A stretch of 64,000 nucleotides of DNA from positions 496,001 through 560,000 of the forward strand of contig JADJPZ010000003.1 in the NCBI GenBank assembly GCA_016713025.1, written 5' to 3'. Source of the stretch: Saprospiraceae bacterium (GTDB lineage Bacteria > Bacteroidota > Bacteroidia > Chitinophagales > Saprospiraceae). The notes under the pieces were generated by a model. It saw only the letters and a program-made list of their open reading frames with translations, made no database searches and was not told where the DNA came from. Of this stretch, positions 1-8,294 are shown in pieces; the stretch's first letter is position 1; every line of letters starts with the position of its first letter. The translations under genes and the position numbers were made by a program.

Positions 1-849
1 AGGGCTCCAATTCTGGAAAAAGTCGCCTCCCATATTTTTAATAATAGTCTTTACTTCTTTATTTCCGATGTTTAATATAGCAATATCAGAGTGGATGGAA
101 GCATTGATCAAAGGATTGGGCTGACGGTTGAAAGCGATTTGTTTGCCATCGGGGCTCCAGTCAAAGCCGGATACAGTAAAATCACCTTCGGTCAATCGCA
201 TTGCTTTGGGCATGTTGAAGCATGGTGTTGTTTTATTGGATCTAAGGCTGTCAGATTTTGAATTATAGCAAGGCAATAACCCCGCATTTAGTACAGAGTC
301 CAGATTGAAATTTAAAACCCAAAGATGACTCAATTTATATTCTTCACCTTCGATACTAAAAGCACCATATCTGGACAGCATTCCTTTATCCTTTTTTGAA
401 TCAGATTCTGTTTTTGTAAATGCAAATTTGTCTCCATTAGGATTCCATTTGTATGATGTTATTCCATTCTCTTCATCTGTAATCGGAAATGCCTCTCCTC
501 CATCCACAGAAATCAGAAATAACTGGTTTTTATTGCCTCGGTCTGCAAGAAAACTCACCCATCTGCTATCCGGGCTAAATGATCCTGCACTGCTACTGCC
601 TTTTGTTGTTCTGGTCAGTTGAAACGGTTGCTGGCCATTTCTGCTCAACCATATCTCGGTATCATAGCTATTGTCACTCCAATTGGTACTGGTGACATTA
701 TAAATAACGTTTTTTCCATCGGGAGATATTATTGTACCTCCTGCTTGCTTGAGACTGATCCATTTTTCAAATGGAACAGATACATTCAACTGAGCAAATG
801 TCGTGAGCGTGGTGACTAGAAAAAAAACGGGAATACAAATACTTTTCAT
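1..849 (-). CDS. S9 family peptidase (DPP-type), N-terminal part; runs off the window
   Basis: Reading the minus strand from an ATG at 849 gives an open frame to the window edge. It begins with a Sec signal peptide (MKSICIPVFFLVTTLTTFAQ) and continues with beta-propeller blades carrying PD40/TolB-like motifs (ISPDGKNVIY, FSPDSRWVSFLAD, WSPDGKQIAFNR). This is the N-terminal propeller of prolyl-oligopeptidase/DPP-IV family serine peptidases. The C-terminal alpha/beta hydrolase with the catalytic triad would lie outside the window, so activity cannot be judged here. The gene is transcribed divergently from another S9 peptidase at 1315. These exported enzymes trim peptides in the periplasm of Bacteroidota. 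Another PD40-bearing protein, such as a TolB-amidohydrolase, is possible, but the blade pattern fits S9 best. Confidence 0.8.
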   Translation of the reverse strand, partial: MKSICIPVFFLVTTLTTFAQLNVSVPFEKWISLKQAGGTIISPDGKNVIYNVTSTNWSDNSYDTEIWLSRNGQQPFQLTRTTKGSSSAGSFSPDSRWVSFLADRGNKNQLFLISVDGGEAFPITDEENGITSYKWNPNGDKFAFTKTESDSKKDKGMLSRYGAFSIEGEEYKLSHLWVLNFNLDSVLNAGLLPCYNSKSDSLRSNKTTPCFNMPKAMRLTEGDFTVSGFDWSPDGKQIAFNRQPNPLINASIHSDIAILNIGNKEVKTIIKNMGGDFFQNWSP

Positions 850-1314
850 TTTTGAAGTTATTATTTATCAGCAAATATGGGTCATTTAAAAATAATTTTA
901 TCAAAACTTTATATCAAAAATGACCAAAAAATCCAAAACATATTTAACTAATGAATTTATACTCATGCCTTGAGAATTAAAATATGATGCCAAAATCCAA
1001 ATTTAAACAAAATCTAAAGCATAACGAGCTCTATAATTCTAAAGTGCATATAACAAAATAGAAGTGAATGCCTCCGTTTAAGAATTTCGCAGCTTACTTG
1101 TCATTCGTAAGAAACAAGCCGTATGTATCCCAAAATTGCACTATACTATATAGTTTTCAGTACTAAATTAATGATCCCTGTCGAAGAAGTATAAACCTGA
1201 AATGGCGATTTCTGATCAATTTTCTATTTTGAACGAAAATATGTACATCCTAAAAAGACAATAAAGTCTAAGGGTTTCTATATTTGCAGTAGACTGTCAA
1301 ATCGCTTTTCACAC
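850..1314. other. Divergent intergenic region
   Basis: This 465-bp A+T-rich spacer lies between two divergent S9 peptidase genes and holds no convincing gene. It contains one copy of a dispersed repeat (1124-1170). A TATATTTG at 1279-1286 resembles a Bacteroidota -7 element and could drive the downstream peptidase, but no clear -33 TTTG lies at the right distance. Confidence 0.5.
1124..1170 (+). repeat. Dispersed repeat R2, partial copy
   Basis: It begins TGTATCCCAAAATTGCACTA. The same opening recurs at 50660 and 58797, followed each time by a TATA-rich stretch and 'AGT..TAAATTA'-like sequence. The 58797 copy has a matching inverted end, so this is probably a degenerate member of a short palindromic-ended element. 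No inverted partner is visible near this copy. Confidence 0.6.
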
Positions 1315-3327
1315 ATGTTTATAAAAATAAAAAATAAAAACCAAAAACTTATGAGAGCAAGTTTTTTTTCATCTATTTTGATTCTTTTCTTTGTCAATAT
1401 CTCATTTCAGATTTTATCCGGGCAGGAGCCTGCTAAAAAACAAGCCATGACCCCGGAGCTGCTTTGGAAGGTACAGAGGGTTTCAGGTACAGGAATATCC
1501 AAAGATGGTAAAAATGTTATTTTCAGAGTGAGTACTCCTTCGGTCGAAGATAATAAATTCAGTTCAAAGACATATACAGTCCCGGTGAGCGGAGGCCAAG
1601 CAGCGGAAATCAATCTAACCAATGCAGGTTTGAGCGATAAAAATATTTCTCCCGATGGAAAATTTAAGATTACCCACAAGCCCGTCAAGGTTGAGCCTGT
1701 ACACGGATATGACTTTCATCCTGAACTGAAAAAGTCCACAGCACAAATATACACAGCACTGGATTACAGACACTGGGATACCTGGAATTATGGCGAATTC
1801 AATCATGTGATATTCGGACCGGTCGATGCACCCGACTCTACTTACACAGATATCATGAAAGGGGAAGCTTATCATAGCCCTCAAAAACCATTTGGTGGTG
1901 ATGAAGACTATATCTGGAGCCCTGACAATAAAAGTATCATTTACGTAAGCAAAAAACTTTCGGGTACAAAAGCTGCACAAAGCACCAACACTGACATCTA
2001 CCAGTATGATATCAGTACTGGTAAAACGATCAACCTCACGGCTGACAACAAAGGATATGACACATACCCGTTATATTCTGTCAATGGTGATCTGGCTTAT
2101 CTCAGCATGAAGACAGATGGCTTTGAAGCCGATAAAAATGATATAAAAGTGATTTCCAATGGTATCACAACCAATCTGACCGCCCGATGGGATGAATCAG
2201 TCAATAGTTTTATATGGGCAGCAGATGGGAAAAATTTATATTTTATTGCGGCAGTTGATGGTACATTACAAGTTTTTAGTGTCGATTTTCCGGGTATGAC
2301 CAAAAAACTTCCTGTAGTGACTCAAATAACCAAAGGTGACTGGGATGTAAATAATATCATCGGACTATCAGGGGATTTGTTGATAGTTTCAAGACTGAGT
2401 ATGAACAGGGCAGCTGAAATATACAGCTTCAATCTAAGCAACAAAACCTGGATCCAACTGACCGATGTCAATCGGGAACTATACAGCAATATCGGAGCAT
2501 GTCGTACCGAAAGAAGGATGGTCATGACCACAGATAATAAAAATATGCTGGTGTGGGTAGTCTACCCTCCGGATTTTGATCCAAAGAAAAAATATCCGGC
2601 ACTGCTATATTGCCAGGGAGGACCACAATCGGCATTGACACAGTTCTACTCTTACAGATGGAATCTCCATCTTATGGCAAGCCAAGGCTATATAGTAGTC
2701 GCTCCCAACAGACGCGGTATGCCAGGCCACGGGGTAAAATGGAATAAACAAATCAGTAAAGATTGGGGCGGACAGAATATCAGTGACTTGTACAGCGCAA
2801 TAGACCACATGGCAAAGGAACCTTTTGTGGACAAGAACAGGTTAGGGGCAGTAGGTGCAAGTTATGGTGGTTACTCTGTATTTTATATGGCAGGAACACA
2901 CAAAAATAGATTTAAAACTTTTATAGCTCATGATGGTATTTTCAATACAGTAAGTATGTATGGCACCACAGAAGAAATGTTTTTTGTCAATTATGATCTG
3001 GGAGGACCATACTGGGAAAAGAAAACTGATGTAAGTATGATAGGTGAAATCCCTGTGACCAATGAAATTCCCAATAAGTCCTACACTTCATTTAATCCTG
3101 TAAATCATGTACACAAATGGAATACACCTATATACATCATCCAGGGAGGTAAAGACTACAGGGTATCAGATGGTCAAAGTATGGAAGCCTTTACTGCAGC
3201 ACAGATCAAAGGAATAAAAAGTAAATTCCTCTATTTGCCTGATGAGAACCACTGGGTTGTCAAACCCCAAAACAGTATAGTCTGGCAAAGGGAATTTTTT
3301 AAGTGGCTAGATGAGACTTTGAAGTAA
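1315..3327 (+). CDS. S9 family peptidase (prolyl oligopeptidase / DPP-type)
   Basis: An exported serine peptidase of 670 residues, close to the usual family length. An N-terminal signal segment is followed by a propeller (blades such as ISKDGKNVIFRV and WSPDNKSIIYVS) and an alpha/beta hydrolase from about residue 420. The triad is visible: Ser516 in GASYGGY, Asp614 in GGKDYRV and His646 in DENHW. A second in-frame ATG at 1351 (MRASFFSSILILFF) would give a more compact signal peptide, so the start is uncertain. It probably removes dipeptides or short peptides from oligopeptides in the periplasm. The last codons (REFFKWLDETLK) are echoed downstream at 6462-6503, after a two-gene cassette, suggesting insertion at this gene end. 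Family assignment is firm; substrate is unknown. Confidence 0.93.
   Translation: MFIKIKNKNQKLMRASFFSSILILFFVNISFQILSGQEPAKKQAMTPELLWKVQRVSGTGISKDGKNVIFRVSTPSVEDNKFSSKTYTVPVSGGQAAEINLTNAGLSDKNISPDGKFKITHKPVKVEPVHGYDFHPELKKSTAQIYTALDYRHWDTWNYGEFNHVIFGPVDAPDSTYTDIMKGEAYHSPQKPFGGDEDYIWSPDNKSIIYVSKKLSGTKAAQSTNTDIYQYDISTGKTINLTADNKGYDTYPLYSVNGDLAYLSMKTDGFEADKNDIKVISNGITTNLTARWDESVNSFIWAADGKNLYFIAAVDGTLQVFSVDFPGMTKKLPVVTQITKGDWDVNNIIGLSGDLLIVSRLSMNRAAEIYSFNLSNKTWIQLTDVNRELYSNIGACRTERRMVMTTDNKNMLVWVVYPPDFDPKKKYPALLYCQGGPQSALTQFYSYRWNLHLMASQGYIVVAPNRRGMPGHGVKWNKQISKDWGGQNISDLYSAIDHMAKEPFVDKNRLGAVGASYGGYSVFYMAGTHKNRFKTFIAHDGIFNTVSMYGTTEEMFFVNYDLGGPYWEKKTDVSMIGEIPVTNEIPNKSYTSFNPVNHVHKWNTPIYIIQGGKDYRVSDGQSMEAFTAAQIKGIKSKFLYLPDENHWVVKPQNSIVWQREFFKWLDETLK
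3295..3308 (+). repeat. 14-bp direct repeat, left copy (att-like)
   Basis: TTTTTTAAGTGGCT lies in the last codons of the S9 peptidase gene and recurs exactly at 6474-6487. The two copies bracket the HEPN/ATPase cassette, 3179 bp apart. Confidence 0.6.
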
Positions 3328-3353
3328 AGAATAATAAAAATTAACTATTAAAT

Positions 3354-3740
3354 ATGTCGATTGATCCTACAAGATTTCAATTAAAAAGGAGTGCAATTTA
3401 GCACAAAAAAACTGCTCAGAATAGTAACACATTGTCTGCAAAGCTGTTATGGTTTTATAGTACAGAATGTGCATTAAAGAGTTTATATCTTAAAAAAAAT
3501 AGTTTGCCGATTTTTACAAGCCGTTTAGCTAAGAATTTTGGGCATAATCTATCTAAATTATCAAAAGAATGTGCAATACCAAATAATACTCGTCCAGTGG
3601 TTGCACTAAGTGGTGTTAATTATCCCATTCACGAATTTCATGAGAGGCTGAGATACGGAGTGAATTTACCTTTAAACATAGAAAATAGTCAACTTACGTA
3701 CATTAAACAAGTTAATTCTGTTGTCATAAATTTAATTTAA
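3354..3740 (+). CDS. HEPN-like domain protein with an in-frame TAG near the start
   Basis: The clear coding part runs from TTG 3432 to 3740 (102 aa). It begins with a helix (SAKLLWFYSTECALKSLYL) typical of HEPN-like proteins, followed by R31-x6-H38 (RLAKNFGH), which matches the HEPN Rx4-6H ribonuclease motif. Upstream in the same frame an ATG at 3354 adds a fitting N-terminus (MSIDPTRFQLKRSAI, then HKKTAQNSNT), but a TAG at 3399-3401 interrupts it. The gene is therefore either nonsense-mutated, read through, or started at the TTG. It ends one base before the ATPase gene, so the two are surely co-transcribed. HEPN proteins are often RNase toxins in toxin-antitoxin and phage-defence systems; that role here is inferred. 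Codon use is A+T-rich, unlike the neighbours. Confidence 0.6.
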
Positions 3741-3741
3741 A

Positions 3742-6453
3742 ATGAATAATAATTTATTATATACTTGGATAGATGTTCAATCCCAAATTCAAAATTTTTA
3801 TAGCGATAAATCAAAAAGTACTATACTCAAAGATGTAAATTATCATGCATATTGGGATGGCTTAAATATTTCATATTATGGAAAACCTAATAAAGCAAAA
3901 GTAATAAAAGATTTGAATGAAATTTTTAAGTTAAGATTTACTGAAAATTCAGATCCACCTTTTATTGAATTGGAAGGAGGAATTAAATTTGATGTTTATT
4001 TAGAAGAGGTTGAAAATGAAGACGATATTGAACAGAATTTGGTAAAACCCATTTTATCAAGTTATTCATTTGTTTGGAGTACAATAAATTCAGAACCAGT
4101 CTCTAGAAATAATGAAACTCCAAATCTATATGCTTTTCATTCATTCAAAGGTGGTGTTGGTCGAACGCTTCATGCCTTGGCTTTTGCAATTCATTTAATT
4201 AAATCCAATAAGAAGGTACTCTTAATTGATGCGGATTTTGAAGCTCCTGGAATTTCATGGATTTTTTCAAACTGCGATATATCTTTTGCAGATATTCTGG
4301 CTATGTATCATGGTAGTAATGATAAGGAAAGTGTAATTGATTTGGCCAGCCAAGTCCTAGAAAAGGAGAAAGTTGATAAACTATATGTTTTACCAGCATT
4401 CAGAAATCTGGAAGAAAAAATTCCATTTCTGGATATTACTCCTGAAAATATTGTGCAGTTTGACAATGATCCATTTGTGATGTCAAAATTAGTATCTGAT
4501 TTAGGTGCTAAATTGCAAGTGGACTATGTTGTTTTGGACTTAAGGGCGGGATTGTCAGAATTAGGCGCCCCTTGGTTTTTTGATCCGAATATTCAAAAAG
4601 TATTTGTTACTACATTAGCGAGCCAGGCTCTCTTAGGAACAAATATGATGTTTAAAAGTCTTTCAAACTTTAGACAAGAGCTTAATTTAGAAAAAGGAAA
4701 AGAGATACTACCGATGCTCATTTTTTCGCAGATACCTACCAACATTGTGAAAGAATATGAGGAAAATTGGTCTGATTCTTATTCAAATAATGGTCACCTT
4801 GGATTGATCAGGGATTCATACAAAGATGCTTTTTTAAACATGGATGATTTGGAAAGTAGTGATTCATACCAAGACTTAACTCCAAATCAAATTTTAGGGT
4901 CTGTATTAAGCCCGGTTACAATATTTACAAAAGAATACGATAGTTTAAAATCACTCCCAAATGATTGGAATGAAGTTAGAGAGCTAATCGAAAGAAGTCA
5001 ATTAGACGAAGGTATAGCTAAATTTGCATTTAATAATCCAACTGTCCATGTAGATGTTAAAGATTGGGAAGGAAGTTTAAAAAAGTTAAAGGAAATTACT
5101 GATAAAGAAAAATTTGCTGAAACTTCGACTTCTAGTGATTTTTTTATTAACACTTCCATAAAAAACATTGCTACAACATTTAAAAGTGATTTGCCTATTG
5201 CAGTAGTTGTGGGTGCAAAAGGCTCTGGTAAAACATTTTTATTTTCTCAAATTTTTTTCTTAAAATATTGGAGTAAATTTGTTGACAAAATATTGAATGT
5301 TAAGCAAAATGATTCGGGAATAATTTTGCCAATAACTATTCCTTCTAATTTTACAAATCAAAATACATGGTCTAAAATCCCGGAAAGCTTACAGGCTATT
5401 AATGATAATGACTTAAGTAATAAAAATATTTGGTTGGATGTAATTAGACCCGATATTGAAAAATCACTTCAACAAGAATTCACAGTAAGTGAATGGAGAA
5501 CAAAATGGCTCGATTATATTGCTTGGGCAGCTGGTTTTAAAATAGGTAAAGCAAATGTAATTTTAGATTTTCTTGAATACATCAAGTCAAATAAAATTCA
5601 AATTGTAAGTATTTTTGATGGTTTAGAAGACTTGTTTAAAGATTTTAACACAGAAAAAAAACAGCAAGTTTCTACAGCAGCTTTACTACAAGATGTACCC
5701 AATTGGCTTGCCACCCAATCTACAAAATATTTAGGTGTAATTGTATTCATTAGAAGAGACTTAGTAACTTCTTCAATTACCCAAAATTCAGGTCAGTTTT
5801 TAGCCAGATACCAAGACTTTGAGTTAAAATGGGTAAAAGATGAAGCATTAAAGCTTATTCACTGGATTCTAAATCAGTACGAAATTTTTAATCAAAGTAC
5901 TATTGAAAATTGGTCTGTAGAATTGTCACATGCAAGTGAAGAAAAGTTGATTCAAAATTTATACAAACTTTGGGGGATGCGCATGGCAAAAGACAGTTCA
6001 AATGAAGCTTACACTGACAAGTGGGTATTAGGAGCTCTTGCTAATTTAAATAAACAGATTCAATCTCGTGATATTGTTAGATTTTTACATTATTCTTCCG
6101 AAAAATCTCTGAATAATGCACCTAATAAAGCAATTTATCCTGATAGATTGTTGTTTCCTTCAGAAATTAAAAAAGCAATTGATGAGGTAGGAAGAGAAAA
6201 ATTGGAAGAGGTTAAAGTTGAAAATGAGCCGTTGAAAAAGGTATTAAATAAATTAGAAGATCAGTCGTCTGTTCTTAAATTTCCTTGCAAGAAAGAAGAT
6301 TTAAACAGTTTTACAGAAAAGGACATAGATATTTTAATAGAAAATGGTGTAGTAAAACTCCATGAAGGAGAATACTATATGGCTGAAATTTTCAGAAAAG
6401 CAATGAAATTTGATTATTCCAGAAAAGGAAAACCAAAAGTATTGTACTTATAA
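3742..6453 (+). CDS. KGGVGR-motif double P-loop ATPase, likely defence-associated
   Basis: A 903-residue cytosolic protein with two nucleotide-binding regions. After about 125 residues with no recognised domain comes a ParA/MinD-like deviant Walker A, FKGGVGRT (residues 135-142). It is followed by VLLIDADFEAPG, a typical MinD-like Walker A' strand. A second classical P-loop, GAKGSGKT (491-498), starts an AAA/STAND-like module with a Walker B-like strand (VSIFDGLEDLF, about 620-630). No signal peptide or membrane segment is seen. The family, informally KGGVGR-motif variant ATPases, occurs in genomic islands. The HEPN-like gene immediately upstream suggests an ATP-driven sensor paired with an RNase effector. 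Visible A+T richness and the flanking duplicated gene end point to horizontal acquisition. The function is inferred, not shown. Confidence 0.75.
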   Translation: MNNNLLYTWIDVQSQIQNFYSDKSKSTILKDVNYHAYWDGLNISYYGKPNKAKVIKDLNEIFKLRFTENSDPPFIELEGGIKFDVYLEEVENEDDIEQNLVKPILSSYSFVWSTINSEPVSRNNETPNLYAFHSFKGGVGRTLHALAFAIHLIKSNKKVLLIDADFEAPGISWIFSNCDISFADILAMYHGSNDKESVIDLASQVLEKEKVDKLYVLPAFRNLEEKIPFLDITPENIVQFDNDPFVMSKLVSDLGAKLQVDYVVLDLRAGLSELGAPWFFDPNIQKVFVTTLASQALLGTNMMFKSLSNFRQELNLEKGKEILPMLIFSQIPTNIVKEYEENWSDSYSNNGHLGLIRDSYKDAFLNMDDLESSDSYQDLTPNQILGSVLSPVTIFTKEYDSLKSLPNDWNEVRELIERSQLDEGIAKFAFNNPTVHVDVKDWEGSLKKLKEITDKEKFAETSTSSDFFINTSIKNIATTFKSDLPIAVVVGAKGSGKTFLFSQIFFLKYWSKFVDKILNVKQNDSGIILPITIPSNFTNQNTWSKIPESLQAINDNDLSNKNIWLDVIRPDIEKSLQQEFTVSEWRTKWLDYIAWAAGFKIGKANVILDFLEYIKSNKIQIVSIFDGLEDLFKDFNTEKKQQVSTAALLQDVPNWLATQSTKYLGVIVFIRRDLVTSSITQNSGQFLARYQDFELKWVKDEALKLIHWILNQYEIFNQSTIENWSVELSHASEEKLIQNLYKLWGMRMAKDSSNEAYTDKWVLGALANLNKQIQSRDIVRFLHYSSEKSLNNAPNKAIYPDRLLFPSEIKKAIDEVGREKLEEVKVENEPLKKVLNKLEDQSSVLKFPCKKEDLNSFTEKDIDILIENGVVKLHEGEYYMAEIFRKAMKFDYSRKGKPKVLYL

Positions 6454-6461
6454 AGTATGAA

Positions 6462-6503
6462 ATTCAACGGGAGTTTTTTAAGTGGCTGAAGGAAACACTG
6501 TAG
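6462..6503 (+). pseudogene. Remnant 3' end of an S9 peptidase gene (att-like right copy)
   Basis: These 14 codons read IQREFFKWLKETL then stop. They parallel the C-terminus of the intact S9 gene (WQREFFKWLDETLK, ending at 3327). The differences are mostly third-position, so this is a diverged coding copy. The shared core TTTTTTAAGTGGCT sits at 6474-6487. It lies directly before phzF. Either the cassette integrated into the gene's 3' end bringing a replacement end with it, or it replaced most of a tandem paralogue. Confidence 0.6.
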
Positions 6504-6535
6504 TATTGACTATCTTTGCTCCATAACTTAGTGAT

Positions 6536-7324
6536 ATGACCCAGAAAATATATCAGGTAGATGCATTTACTGACAAGATATTTGCAGGAAATCCGGCTGC
6601 AGTGTGCCCACTTAACAAATGGCTGGATGATGACCTTATGCAAAAGATTGCCGCAGAAAACAATCTGTCAGAAACAGTCTTTTATGTCAAAAACGGGGAC
6701 AATTTTGATATCAGATGGTTTACACCTGAGGTGGAAGTTGATCTGTGCGGACATGCTACACTGGCAGCTGCTTTCGTATTGTTTTGGCATCAAGGTTTCT
6801 CAGGGGATATTATTCATTTTTATTCAGAACGAAGCGGTCCCCTTTCTGTTAAAAAGAATGACAATTTGCTTACTCTGAATTTCCCAACTGATGAGATACA
6901 TCAAATGGAGCTGACATCTGACATCACCTTAGGATTCAATATCAGTCCTGTTGCAGTATACAAAGGTAAGACAGATTACATGTTGATCTATGATAATGAA
7001 GATCAAATTCTTCAGTTAATGCCGGATTACACTACTATTCAACAATGGCCGGTTCGTGGAGTTATAGTAACAGCGGCGGGAAAACATTCAGATTTTGTCT
7101 CCAGATTTTTTGCCCCGCAATCAGGCGTCAATGAAGACCCTGTTACGGGATCCGCACATACATCACTAACACCGTATTGGTCAGCAAAACTGAATAAAAA
7201 TGAAATGACAGCTTTACAACTTTCTAGTCGCGGCGGCTACCTGAAATGCACTTACCTCCATGATAGAGTTGAAATAAGTGGGAAAGCAAAATTATACCTA
7301 AAAGGAGAAATTTTTATTGTGTAG
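6536..7324 (+). CDS. PhzF family isomerase/epimerase
   Basis: A 262-residue cytosolic PhzF-fold protein. The N-terminus QVDAFTDKIFAGNPAAVCPL is the family hallmark, and Glu46 in NLSETVF matches the catalytic glutamate of PhzF. A second half repeats the fold and contains the conserved DPVTGSAHTSL segment. The archetype isomerises a phenazine precursor, but most homologues have unknown substrates, and no phenazine genes are nearby. The start ATG follows a TATCTTTG -7-like element (6511-6518), so it is probably transcribed on its own and not from the upstream cassette. A MobA-like gene follows in the same direction. Family certain, substrate unknown. Confidence 0.93.
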   Translation: MTQKIYQVDAFTDKIFAGNPAAVCPLNKWLDDDLMQKIAAENNLSETVFYVKNGDNFDIRWFTPEVEVDLCGHATLAAAFVLFWHQGFSGDIIHFYSERSGPLSVKKNDNLLTLNFPTDEIHQMELTSDITLGFNISPVAVYKGKTDYMLIYDNEDQILQLMPDYTTIQQWPVRGVIVTAAGKHSDFVSRFFAPQSGVNEDPVTGSAHTSLTPYWSAKLNKNEMTALQLSSRGGYLKCTYLHDRVEISGKAKLYLKGEIFIV

Positions 7325-7344
7325 TTTTCATTTTGAAATAAGCC

Positions 7345-7947
7345 ATTCATATCAAAACATCATCAAAAAATATAGGAATCATCATCCTCGCAGCAGGTGC
7401 ATCATCTCGGTTGGGAAGACCTAAACAATTGTTACAGTTTGGAGGCACTACTCTTCTCCAGCATACTCTTGACGTTGTAAAAACATTAAAAGTAGATCCG
7501 GTGGTGATCGTGACAGGGGCATATCATGATAAAATCATTGAAGTGACCGTTATTGGTGACCTTTATTTCGAATATAATGAATCATGGCAGGAAGGCATGA
7601 CTACATCCATTGTATGCGGTATAAAACGTCTCGTATCAGAAGCACCGGAGGCTGATGCTGCCATTATCCTGATGTGTGACCAGCCATTTTTGAGTGCTGA
7701 AATACTAAATGAGATGATAAAAACCTATCATCTTTCATCTAAAGAAATCGTACAATGCCAGTATGGCAAAGCATCCGGACCGCCAGTGCTGTTTGATAAG
7801 TCTTTGTTTGCTTCAATTTGTGCCCTTAAAGAAAAAAATGGTGCACGCAGTATTATTAAAAACAATCCTGACAAAGTTGCACATGTGTCATTTCCGGATG
7901 GTAGCATTGATATAGATACTGAAGATGATTATAAACTGTTATTATAA
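7345..7947 (+). CDS. MobA-like nucleotidyltransferase family protein
   Basis: The product resembles MobA/MocA-type NTP transferases that load a nucleotide onto molybdopterin. It has the nucleotide-binding N-terminus GIIILAAGASSRLGRPKQ, a strand MCDQPFL (metal-binding Asp) and a closing GARSIIKNNP region. About 200 residues, the usual size. No ATG, GTG or TTG precedes the essential LAAGASSRLG motif. The first conventional start (TTG 7411) would delete half of it. Translation must therefore begin at a rare ATT (7345) or ATC (7351), or the start codon was altered or lost in the sequence. Downstream of phzF by 20 bp, so probably co-transcribed. No molybdoenzyme genes are in the window, so the acceptor is unknown. 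Confidence 0.8.
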   Translation: MHIKTSSKNIGIIILAAGASSRLGRPKQLLQFGGTTLLQHTLDVVKTLKVDPVVIVTGAYHDKIIEVTVIGDLYFEYNESWQEGMTTSIVCGIKRLVSEAPEADAAIILMCDQPFLSAEILNEMIKTYHLSSKEIVQCQYGKASGPPVLFDKSLFASICALKEKNGARSIIKNNPDKVAHVSFPDGSIDIDTEDDYKLLL

Positions 7948-7952
7948 ATTTC

Positions 7953-8038
7953 AATGTCGTTTAGATAAGGATTTTTTCGCTGTTTTTACCCTATCTAAAT
8001 CTTTCCCTAACAAGGGACAGACTTCATATAGAGGTTTA
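7953..8038 (-). repeat. R1 palindromic MITE-like element, copy A (degenerate)
   Basis: It opens with AATGTCGTTTAGATAAGG and runs through the family core (GTTTTTACCCTATCTAAATC, then TTCCCT..AAGGGA). Orientation is opposite to the copies at 24917, 27575 and 40668. The far terminal inverted repeat has decayed. Confidence 0.7.
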
Positions 8039-8088
8039 CCTTTTAATTCTTTGTCAAATTATACTGACTCTCCAATTGATTGGAAAAC

Positions 8089-8106
8089 TGTTGGGTTAAC
8101 CCAACA
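8089..8106. repeat. 18-bp perfect palindrome
   Basis: TGTTGGGTTAACCCAACA is a perfect inverted repeat with no loop and no following T tract. It sits between convergent genes. It could be a protein-binding site or part of a bidirectional termination structure. Confidence 0.5.
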
Positions 8107-8294
8107 ATTGTGACCCTAATTTACCTATACATTTATCTTTAACTATGAAAAAATATCAGGTTTCCGGTTGATGACATTTTGATGAAAGTGCAATAGACTT
8201 ACTTTTTTGAAGGTGACAAAGTAGAATTAATCCAACCCTGTTAGATGCCGGTTTTTATGTCATCGATAGCTCATAAAAAATTTAGATACCAAAA

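Larger units (their letters stand above)
7948..8294. other. Intergenic region with repeat R1 and a palindrome
   Basis: The spacer lies between the convergent MobA-like and permease genes. It holds a degenerate R1 element (7953-8038) and an 18-bp perfect palindrome (8089-8106). The 62-codon frame over it is built from the repeat and is not taken as a gene. Confidence 0.6.

Noticed and set aside
428..819. Plus-strand frames of 64-66 codons in the first kilobase
   Set aside because: They lie antisense to the S9 peptidase propeller, whose minus-strand frame is clearly coding.
3309..6487. Calling the HEPN/ATPase cassette a complete integrative element
   Set aside because: No integrase, recombinase or relaxase is inside. 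Only the duplicated gene end supports integration, so it is described as a cassette.
7925..8113. 62-codon frame after the MobA-like gene
   Set aside because: It is composed of repeat R1 copy A and the adjacent palindrome.
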